Positions 1-5,385 of a DNA stretch of 5,385 bases are shown here, piece after piece (position 1 is the first letter of the stretch; every line of letters starts with the position of its first letter). The DNA is from a bacterium (GTDB lineage Bacteria; Zixibacteria; MSB-5A5; GN15; FEB-12). Position numbers and translations under genes: made by a program. The stretch lies in assembly GCA_030619425.1 (NCBI GenBank), contig JAUXBJ010000174.1, forward strand, positions 1-5,385. Direction: 5' to 3'. The notes below the pieces were generated by a model. It saw only the letters and a program-made list of their open reading frames with translations, was not told the origin of the DNA and made no database searches.

Positions 1-5
1 AGGGA
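1..5 (+). promoter_or_regulatory. Possible weak ribosome binding site of grpE (AGGGA)
   Basis: AGGGA lies 10 bases before the grpE ATG, a little far for a Shine-Dalgarno element. The codons at the window start read AGG GAT TGA in the grpE frame. The stop at 7-9 means translation cannot begin further upstream in this frame. The same TGA could be the end of a preceding gene (hrcA would be the usual neighbour), but ten bases cannot show this. Confidence 0.35.
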
Positions 6-15
6 TTGATCGAGA

Positions 16-675
16 ATGGGCAAGGACAAGGAAATCAAAGTTCAGTTTAACGACGACGACGAACAACCTGATTCAGACAATAATGATGAAACGGTAGAAG
101 CACCCGAGGACGCCGCCGGTGAGAGTGAGAATAGTTCGGATGCAGCCGTCGAGACCGAGACCGCGCCGGAACTTACCGAGGAAGAGAAACTCACGGCACA
201 AGTGGTGGAGCTTGAGGATCGTTTGCTGCGTAGCGCCGCGGAGTTCGACAACTTCAAGAAGCGAACAGTGCGTCGGTTTGAAGAGATCGTTCGCAGTGCC
301 AACGATCGGATCTTGCTTCAACTGTTGGAGGTGGTCGACAACTTTGAACGCGCGCTCGACCATGGCGACGAGCAGGCCGACCTTGAGGGTTACCGCGAGG
401 GGATGAAGTTGATCTATGAACAACTGACAACACTTCTGGACAAACATGAGGTGTCACCGATCGAAGCAGTCGGCAAACCGTTCGATCCCAATCTGCACGA
501 GGCAGTGATGCAGACCGAAAGCGATGAATACCCGGAAGGAACGGTAGCTATTGAGATGAGCAAGGGTTACCGTCAGGGTGGGCGCATCCTGCGACACAGC
601 AAGGTGGGCGTGAGTGCTGGTGCAAGCGAGTTCGACGATTCGGGTGGTAATGAAGAAGCTGAGAATGACGAGTGA
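16..675 (+). CDS. grpE: GrpE, nucleotide exchange factor of DnaK
   Basis: GrpE is a cytoplasmic homodimer that opens the DnaK ATPase domain, releases ADP and so resets the chaperone cycle. The 219-residue protein has the family layout. Residues 1-58 are an acidic, probably disordered arm rich in Asp and Glu. Residues 59-105 form the long coiled-coil helix with the typical AEFDNFKKR (75-83). Residues 106-150 form the helical bundle that binds DnaK. Residues 153-200 form the beta wing with the GrpE signature (FDPNLHEAV at 156-164, then GYRQGGRILRHSKVGV at 184-199). The ATG at 16 is the first possible start because an in-frame TGA sits at 7-9, and the next Met is at residue 130. About 20 acidic residues follow the wing, slightly longer than usual (E. 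coli GrpE has 197 residues). It is first in the visible operon, and its stop codon lies in the base of a hairpin before dnaK. Identification is secure. Confidence 0.97.
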   Translation: MGKDKEIKVQFNDDDEQPDSDNNDETVEAPEDAAGESENSSDAAVETETAPELTEEEKLTAQVVELEDRLLRSAAEFDNFKKRTVRRFEEIVRSANDRILLQLLEVVDNFERALDHGDEQADLEGYREGMKLIYEQLTTLLDKHEVSPIEAVGKPFDPNLHEAVMQTESDEYPEGTVAIEMSKGYRQGGRILRHSKVGVSAGASEFDDSGGNEEAENDE

Positions 676-698
676 GTCGACGGCAAACCGTCCGCTCA
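673..698 (+). other. Imperfect hairpin in the grpE-dnaK gap
   Basis: TGAG (673-676) pairs with CTCA (695-698), T677 can wobble with G694, C678 and C693 are mismatched, and GACGG (679-683) pairs with CCGTC (688-692) around a four-base CAAA loop. All pairs share one axis, so this is a single stem of about 11 positions that begins on the grpE stop codon TGA. No T tract follows, so it does not look like an intrinsic terminator. It could be an RNA processing or stability element that lets dnaK be expressed above grpE; that role is inference. The structure itself is seen directly, but it is short and could be chance. Confidence 0.45.
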
Positions 699-731
699 GA
701 TAGAGCAAGAATATTGTGGTTTGGAAATAGC

Positions 732-737
732 AAGGAG
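732..737 (+). promoter_or_regulatory. Strong ribosome binding site of dnaK (AAGGAG)
   Basis: AAGGAG matches the anti-Shine-Dalgarno end of 16S rRNA and is 8 bases from the ATG at 746, which is close to ideal. It is only 2 bases from an in-frame TTG at 740. The site therefore decides the dnaK start in favour of 746. It is the best ribosome binding site in the window, fitting the high amount of DnaK that cells make. Confidence 0.85.
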
Positions 738-745
738 CCTTGGAA

Positions 746-2683
746 ATGGGAAAAATAATAGGCATTGATCTGGGTACCACTAATTCATGTGTGGCCGTCA
801 TGGAAGGTCAGGAACCGGTGGTGATTCCGTCTCTTGAGGGCGCTCGCACAACCCCGTCGATTGTCGCCTTTGCAAAAGATGGCGAACGGTTGGTTGGCGC
901 CGCAGCTAAGCGGCAGGCGGTCACCAATCCTGAAAACACTGTTTTCTCCATCAAGCGGTTCATGGGTCGGAATCATGATGAGGTCGGTTCGGAAGAAAAG
1001 ATCGTTCCGTACAAGGTGGTTTCTAACGAAAAAGGGGCTGTTCTTGTGGAGGCCGGGGGAGGGACTCACACGCCGCCGGAAATTTCGGCCATGATTCTGC
1101 GGTCGATGAAGCAGGCGGCGGAGAGTTACCTCGGTGAGGATGTCACTCAGGCTGTTATCACCGTGCCCGCCTACTTCAACGATGCTCAGCGTCAGGCCAC
1201 CAAGGATGCCGGCAAGATTGCCGGTCTCGAGGTTGAGCGCATAATCAATGAACCCACGGCCGCCTCGCTCGCCTACGGTTTGCAGAAAGAAGGCAACCAG
1301 AAGATCGCCGTTTATGATCTTGGCGGCGGTACTTTCGACATTTCAATCCTGGACATCGGCGAAGGTGTATTCCAGGTACTGGCCACCAATGGAGACACGC
1401 ATCTCGGCGGTGACGACTTCGATCAGACGGTTATCGACTGGATGGCCGATGAGTTTTTGAAGTCCAACGGTATTGACTTGCGCAAGGATCGTATGGCTCT
1501 CCAGCGACTGAAAGAAGCCGCCGAAAAAGCCAAGATCGAATTGTCCACGACCATGCAGACCAATATCAATTTGCCGTTCGTTACCGCCGATCAGGCGGGA
1601 CCCAAGCATCTGGATCTTACCCTTGCGCGGTCGAAGTATGAGCAGTTGACCGAAGAGTTGATCGAACGTTCCGTGGGACCGTGCAGAGCAGCATTGGCTG
1701 ATGCCAAACTGTCGCCGTCCGACATCGATGAAGTTGTTCTGGTCGGCGGCATGACCCGCATGCCCAAAGTGATCGAACAGGTCAAGGAGGTTTTCGGACG
1801 TGATCCCCATAAGGGCGTTAATCCGGACGAAGTTGTCGCTGTTGGTGCGGCTATTCAGGGCGGAATTTTATCCGGCGACATGGGTGATCGGGAGATCGTT
1901 CTATTGGATGTTACACCGTTGTCGCTTGGTATCGAAACCCTGGGCGGTGTCCTGACCAAATTGATCGAACGTAACACTACCATACCTACCCGGAAGTCAC
2001 AGATTTTCTCAACCGCCGACGATAATCAACCGGCCGTGTCGATCCATGTCCTCCAGGGTGAACGTCCGATGGCGATCGACAACCGCACGCTGGGTCGTTT
2101 CGATTTGGTCGGCATCCCGCCGGCGCCGCGCGGCCTGCCGCAGATTGATGTGACCTTCGACATCGACCAGAACGGCATCGTGCACGTTTCCGCCAAGGAC
2201 AAGGCCACCGGTAAGGAGCAGTCGATCAGGATCGAAGTGTCATCCGGACTCTCCGACCAGGAAGTCGAGAAGATGGTACATGATGCCGAGGTTCACGCAG
2301 ATGAAGACAAGGAGCGTGAGGAATTGATCAAGGCTCGCAATGAGGCCGACCATCTCGCCTACTCCACCGAAAAGACGCTCAAAGAGCATGGTGACAAAAT
2401 CTCCGAAGAGGAGAGAAACAGTATCGAAGAGAAGATCAAGGTTCTTAAGGATGCCGCTACCGGCGACTCGGTTGAAGCGATCAACAATGCCAAAGAAGAA
2501 CTGATGACCGCCTCGCACAAACTGGCTGAGGAGATGTACAAACAGGCTCAGGCTGAGCAGGCCGGCGGCGAGACTGAAAGTTCGACCGATGAAGCTGGCA
2601 AAGCCGATACGGCTGACAGTGGTGATGCTGATTCCGCCGCCGTTGATGCCGACTTCGAAGTGGTCGACGACGACAAGAAGTAA
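746..2683 (+). CDS. dnaK: DnaK, Hsp70 molecular chaperone
   Basis: DnaK is the ATP-driven cytoplasmic Hsp70 that binds exposed hydrophobic stretches of unfolded proteins. From the ATG at 746 the protein has 645 residues, the normal bacterial length (E. coli 638). The ATPase domain spans about 1-383, with the phosphate loop IDLGTTNS (7-14), [14 protein letters not shown] (189-202, with T196 at the autophosphorylation position of E. coli T199) and [13 protein letters not shown] (330-342). The hydrophobic interdomain linker [14 protein letters not shown] is at 385-398. The substrate-binding beta domain (about 395-505) and helical lid (about 506-600) follow. The tail from about 601 is acidic, low in complexity and ends in [12 protein letters not shown], like the conserved end of bacterial DnaK. 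The TTG at 740 would add Met-Glu but sits too close to the ribosome binding site, and [10 protein letters not shown] is the typical family start. dnaJ follows after 7 bases. No motif is missing. Confidence 0.99.
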   Translation: MGKIIGIDLGTTNSCVAVMEGQEPVVIPSLEGARTTPSIVAFAKDGERLVGAAAKRQAVTNPENTVFSIKRFMGRNHDEVGSEEKIVPYKVVSNEKGAVLVEAGGGTHTPPEISAMILRSMKQAAESYLGEDVTQAVITVPAYFNDAQRQATKDAGKIAGLEVERIINEPTAASLAYGLQKEGNQKIAVYDLGGGTFDISILDIGEGVFQVLATNGDTHLGGDDFDQTVIDWMADEFLKSNGIDLRKDRMALQRLKEAAEKAKIELSTTMQTNINLPFVTADQAGPKHLDLTLARSKYEQLTEELIERSVGPCRAALADAKLSPSDIDEVVLVGGMTRMPKVIEQVKEVFGRDPHKGVNPDEVVAVGAAIQGGILSGDMGDREIVLLDVTPLSLGIETLGGVLTKLIERNTTIPTRKSQIFSTADDNQPAVSIHVLQGERPMAIDNRTLGRFDLVGIPPAPRGLPQIDVTFDIDQNGIVHVSAKDKATGKEQSIRIEVSSGLSDQEVEKMVHDAEVHADEDKEREELIKARNEADHLAYSTEKTLKEHGDKISEEERNSIEEKIKVLKDAATGDSVEAINNAKEELMTASHKLAEEMYKQAQAEQAGGETESSTDEAGKADTADSGDADSAAVDADFEVVDDDKK

Positions 2684-2690
2684 GTGACCA

Positions 2691-3851
2691 ATGACCCAGC
2701 GGGACTACTACGAGATACTCGGGATCGGTCGCGGCGCCGGCGAGGATGAAATAAAGTCGGCTTATCGCAAGTTGGCTCTGAAGTTTCATCCGGATCGCAA
2801 CCCGAATAACCGGGCGTCAGAAGAGAAGTTCAAAGAAGCTACCGAAGCCTACGAAATCCTCAAGGATCCGCAGAAACGACAGGCCTACGATCAGTACGGT
2901 CATGCCGGCCTTGGTCAGGGTGCCGCCGGATTCGGAGGCTTTGGTGGGGGCTTCGATATCAGCGATGCTCTCAGAGCCTTCATGCGTGACTTCGGCGGCG
3001 GTGGCGGGTCGATCTTCGACGATCTTTTCGGCATGGGCGGCGGTGGGGGAGCACGGCGAAGTAACCGTGGTGAGGACCTGAGGGTGAGGATCGAACTCAC
3101 TCTGGAAGAAATCGCGTCCGGCGCGGAGAAATCGATTCGCGTCAAAAGGTTGAAAGGCTGCGACACCTGTGGTGGTTCCGGAGTGGCAGCCGGTTCGTCA
3201 CGGCGAACCTGTCCTCAGTGCAAGGGGGCTGGTCGCGTACGCACGGTGAGTCGGACCTTTCTTGGCACCATTCAGCAGGTCGTCACCTGCAACCAATGTC
3301 GTGGCGCTGGTGAAGTAATCTCGGAGCCATGCCCCGCTTGTCGTGGGGAGGGACGGATACGCGGATCGTCGACGGTCAACCTCAAAGTTCCCCCGGGTGT
3401 TTCCAGCGGCAATTACATGGCGGTCGATGGGATGGGCAATGCCGCTCCGAACAACGGCGAGTCCGGTGACCTGATAGCGGTGTTCGAGGAAGCGCCGCAT
3501 GAGCACTTCACTCGCCACGGCGACAACATCGTGTGCGACAAAACCATTTCGTTCGTTACGGCGGCGCTCGGCGGCAGTGTGACTGTGCCCACCCTCGACG
3601 GTGAGGCTCGACTTCGTGTCCCTTCCGGAACTCAGTCGGGCAAAGTTCTGAGAATGCGGGGCAAGGGGATTCCGCGCCTGCATCGTAACGGCCGCGGCGA
3701 ACAACTGGTGCGGATCACCGTCTGGGTCCCGACCAAACTAAGCGCCGAGGACAAACGGCAAATCGAGAAACTTTCCCAATCGGAGGCGATGACGCCGCCG
3801 ACCGGCGATAAATCCTTCTTCGACAAACTCCGGGAAACGCTCGGCGTATGA
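2691..3851 (+). CDS. dnaJ: DnaJ, type I (class A) J-domain co-chaperone
   Basis: DnaJ brings unfolded clients to DnaK and stimulates its ATPase. The 386-residue protein has all class A parts. The J domain (1-70, starting [10 protein letters not shown]) carries the catalytic HPD at 33-35. The Gly/Phe-rich linker covers about 73-120. The zinc-binding domain has four complete CxxCxGxG repeats: CDTCGGSG (157-164), CPQCKGAG (174-181), CNQCRGAG (200-207) and CPACRGEG (214-221). The two C-terminal client-binding beta domains and dimerisation region run from about 225 to the end, including [20 protein letters not shown] (259-278). The linker holds an atypical predicted helix at 89-101. Only a weak AAGTGA precedes the ATG, and the dnaK stop is 7 bases upstream, so translation is probably coupled to dnaK. 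The stop codon overlaps the prmA start. Identification is secure. Confidence 0.98.
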   Translation: MTQRDYYEILGIGRGAGEDEIKSAYRKLALKFHPDRNPNNRASEEKFKEATEAYEILKDPQKRQAYDQYGHAGLGQGAAGFGGFGGGFDISDALRAFMRDFGGGGGSIFDDLFGMGGGGGARRSNRGEDLRVRIELTLEEIASGAEKSIRVKRLKGCDTCGGSGVAAGSSRRTCPQCKGAGRVRTVSRTFLGTIQQVVTCNQCRGAGEVISEPCPACRGEGRIRGSSTVNLKVPPGVSSGNYMAVDGMGNAAPNNGESGDLIAVFEEAPHEHFTRHGDNIVCDKTISFVTAALGGSVTVPTLDGEARLRVPSGTQSGKVLRMRGKGIPRLHRNGRGEQLVRITVWVPTKLSAEDKRQIEKLSQSEAMTPPTGDKSFFDKLRETLGV

Positions 3852-4738
3852 AGAAACTTGAGAAAGAACTTACGACCTTTATCGAGGTAAGCATAACCAT
3901 CGATCTGACACTGACCGATCCGGTCTGTGATTTCATCATCGAAAACTATGCTTCCGGTCTCGTTCTCGAGGATGAAGAAGATTCAAAGTGCACGACCATT
4001 CGATTCTACCTGGCTGATGACGACGCCACCCCGGACCTTGAACCGCTCGCCGCTTATGTCAAACAGATATCGCCGAACGCTGCATCAGAACCTCCAATGA
4101 TCAACAGCAAGAAGGTCACCAACGTCGATTGGGAAGAACAATACCGTGTTTCCGTGACGCCGGTCAGGATAGAACCGGACATAGTAGTCCGAGCGCCGTG
4201 GCATGAGAGTTCTCCAGAGGCGCGATATGAAATACTCCTGGAGCCGAGAATGGCCTTTGGCACGGGGCAGCACGAAACGACCCGAACTTGTCTGAAAGTA
4301 ATTGCCCAACGATTCCAGAAGGGCTGGAGATTTCTTGATCTTGGTTGCGGTTCCGGCATCCTGTCGATCCTGGCCGACAAGAAAGGTGCTGCTTTCATTA
4401 AAGCGATCGACTACGATGTCGTCGCGGTGGATAACTGCCGTGGTAATTTTCGCCTCAACGATATTAGCGCACCTTTTGACGTCCTGTTCGGATCGATCGA
4501 GAAGTGCCTTCAGGATCCACCGTATGAGTTCGTCTGTGCGAACATTATCAAAAAGACAATACTTGAGATGCTGCCGCGGCTTGAGAGTCTGACGGCTGAA
4601 GGCGGAGTACTGCTGTTAGCCGGCTTGCTGCAGCATGACGAGGCAGAGGTGAGCGCGCGGCTGGCCGAACTTGGGCTCGACAGATTCTCGACGACACTTG
4701 ATAACGAGTGGCTGACGTTTCTCGTTGAGAAAGCGTAA
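3848..4738 (+). CDS. prmA: PrmA, ribosomal protein L11 methyltransferase
   Basis: PrmA uses S-adenosylmethionine to methylate ribosomal protein L11 (in E. coli and Thermus, trimethylation of lysines and the N-terminal amino group). The 296-residue protein is normal in length. Residues 1 to about 65 form the ferredoxin-like L11-recognition domain. A linker with DWEEQYR (94-100) and [11 protein letters not shown] (108-118) leads to the class I methyltransferase fold. This has [19 protein letters not shown] (131-149), the SAM-binding motif [16 protein letters not shown] (162-176), the acidic residue after strand 2 (AIDYD, 186-190), and [15 protein letters not shown] (231-245) in the position of the family NIL motif. 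The GTGQHETT form resembles Thermus PrmA as I remember it, where enterobacteria have GTGTHPTT. Its ATG overlaps the dnaJ stop in a 4-base ATGA with no clear ribosome binding site, so it is probably read by coupled translation. About ten residues precede the usual IEVSITID start, but no better start is available. Confidence 0.95.
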   Translation: MKKLEKELTTFIEVSITIDLTLTDPVCDFIIENYASGLVLEDEEDSKCTTIRFYLADDDATPDLEPLAAYVKQISPNAASEPPMINSKKVTNVDWEEQYRVSVTPVRIEPDIVVRAPWHESSPEARYEILLEPRMAFGTGQHETTRTCLKVIAQRFQKGWRFLDLGCGSGILSILADKKGAAFIKAIDYDVVAVDNCRGNFRLNDISAPFDVLFGSIEKCLQDPPYEFVCANIIKKTILEMLPRLESLTAEGGVLLLAGLLQHDEAEVSARLAELGLDRFSTTLDNEWLTFLVEKA

Positions 4739-4742
4739 GACG

Positions 4743-5385
4743 ATGGAACCGCCTGTCTTTTTTGCGCCGCCCGATTCTTTTCGCGATGAAATCATTGAGC
4801 TATCCAAGGTCGAGAGTCACCACGCCGGAACGGTTCTTCGGCTGAGGCGAGGCGACATCGTGCTGGTAGTGGACGGTCTGGGCAATGCCTGCCGTGGCGA
4901 GATTGAGCGAGCGGGGAGGAGCAAGAGCTTTCAGGTGCGCGTACATACTCGCCTCCGCAATTATGGTGAAGCGACAGTGCGACTGACTTTGGCCGCCGGA
5001 CTGTCGACCGGGTCGAAACTCGATACCATTGTCCAGAAAGCTACCGAACTGGGTATTAAGCGGTTCGTGCCGATTCTGTCTGAGAAGTCGCGAGTTAAAC
5101 TGGACGATCCCAAGCGGGCGGCATCGCGTCTGAGGCGTCTGGAAAAAGTAGCGTTGGCGGCTGTGAAACAATCTCGCCGGTCATATCGACCCGACCTGAG
5201 CAATCCTGTGTCCCTTGAACAATTCCTTAAGGAAACAGATCGCACTGATGTCAATCTGGTTTTTCATCCGACAAATGAGGGCCGCCCTCTTGATGAGTGT
5301 ATAGCGGATACTCAGGCACCCAGGGTGACATTGCTGGTTGGACCGGAGGCGGGCTTCACGCCGGAGGAAGTATCGGCAGCCGGAG
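4743..5385 (+). CDS. rsmE: RsmE, 16S rRNA m3U1498 methyltransferase, cut by window edge
   Basis: The ATG at 4743 opens a frame with no stop to the window end: 214 complete codons of a family usually about 240-250 long, so roughly 30 residues are missing. RsmE methylates N3 of U1498 in 16S rRNA of the small ribosomal subunit. Residues 1-72 fit the PUA-like RNA-binding domain, with SHHAGTVLRLRRGD at 25-38 matching the family HH..VLRL..GD. Residues 75 onward fit the SPOUT domain: GSKLDTIVQKATELGI (90-105), AVKQSRR (140-146) and VGPEAGFTPEEV (199-210), the last being the SAM-site motif usually written GPEGG. The knot segment with LG.R.LR.ET lies beyond the window. The start is 4 bases after prmA with no strong ribosome binding site, suggesting coupling. 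The KQ for EQ and GPEAG for GPEGG substitutions are noted in the findings. The family call is firm; strict orthology to characterised RsmE is likely. Confidence 0.92.
   Translation, partial: MEPPVFFAPPDSFRDEIIELSKVESHHAGTVLRLRRGDIVLVVDGLGNACRGEIERAGRSKSFQVRVHTRLRNYGEATVRLTLAAGLSTGSKLDTIVQKATELGIKRFVPILSEKSRVKLDDPKRAASRLRRLEKVALAAVKQSRRSYRPDLSNPVSLEQFLKETDRTDVNLVFHPTNEGRPLDECIADTQAPRVTLLVGPEAGFTPEEVSAAG

Noticed and set aside
1..15. Search for a CIRCE operator or heat-shock promoter before grpE
   Set aside because: Only 15 bases precede the gene and no CIRCE half-site (TTAGCACTC or GAGTGCTAA) is present there or in the grpE-dnaK gap. Any such element would lie outside the window.
1343..1810. 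A 155-codon open frame on the minus strand inside dnaK
   Set aside because: Long frames antisense to dnaK are a known artefact of its codon use and have been wrongly annotated as NAD-glutamate dehydrogenase-like proteins. The + strand encodes intact DnaK here, and the minus frame has no ribosome binding site or independent support that I can see.
2994..3049. Two G-rich runs (2994-3008 and 3035-3049) that could form two-tier G-quadruplexes
   Set aside because: They encode the glycine-rich linker of DnaJ with GGN codons, which explains the pattern fully. Two-tier quadruplexes are weak.
3198..3704. A 168-codon open frame on the minus strand inside dnaJ
   Set aside because: It lies wholly under the conserved zinc and C-terminal domains of DnaJ, shows no recognisable motif, and is explained as a shadow frame.
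4737..4763. AAGAC...GTCTT followed by six T at the start of rsmE, resembling a terminator
   Set aside because: The stem is only five AT-leaning pairs with a 13-base loop, and the T run encodes Phe-Phe in the conserved RsmE N-terminus. It is too weak to call a terminator.
5223..5234. A perfect 12-base palindrome TTCCTTAAGGAA in rsmE
   Set aside because: About one such palindrome is expected by chance in a window of this length, and it lies inside coding sequence with no context for a binding site.
4800..5254. Overlapping minus-strand frames at 4800-5171 and 4961-5254
   Set aside because: Both are opposite the rsmE coding frame, which has clear family motifs throughout and runs off the window end. 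They are shadows.

Overview
The window is a stretch of bacterial housekeeping genes, all on the + strand and tightly packed: grpE (16-675), dnaK (746-2683), dnaJ (2691-3851), prmA (3848-4738) and the 5' part of rsmE (4743 to the window edge). It reads as one operon: the complete Hsp70 chaperone machine (DnaK, its J-domain co-chaperone DnaJ, its nucleotide exchange factor GrpE), followed by two methyltransferases that act on the translation machinery (PrmA on ribosomal protein L11, RsmE on 16S rRNA). The same order is known elsewhere, for example the Bacillus subtilis hrcA-grpE-dnaK-dnaJ-prmA-rsmE cluster, so the layout is classical rather than new.

Layout: only 15 bases precede grpE. They hold a stop codon in the grpE frame and a weak Shine-Dalgarno-like AGGGA, so any promoter, CIRCE operator or hrcA gene lies outside the window. 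The grpE-dnaK gap (70 bases) is the only intergenic space of note. It carries an imperfect hairpin starting on the grpE stop codon and a strong AAGGAG ribosome binding site for dnaK. From dnaK onward the genes are 7 bases apart, overlap by 4 bases, or are 4 bases apart, which suggests translational coupling. No stretch over 300 bases lacks a gene, and I see no tRNA, rRNA, mobile element, CRISPR array or convincing terminator.

Organism: a bacterium with a moderately GC-rich genome (judged by eye). Protein details, notably an unusual predicted helix in the DnaJ Gly/Phe region (residues 89-101), remind me of uncultured lineages of the FCB type (Zixibacteria, Gemmatimonadota and relatives). That is a low-confidence inference from memory, not a search result.

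How the genes work together: DnaJ delivers unfolded clients to DnaK and triggers ATP hydrolysis, GrpE resets DnaK by releasing ADP, and the two methyltransferases modify the ribosome that supplies the clients. All family-defining motifs in the three chaperones and in PrmA are intact, and nothing is frameshifted. I found no undescribed system. The points worth a second look are small: the grpE-dnaK hairpin, the DnaJ linker helix and a few substitutions in RsmE motifs.
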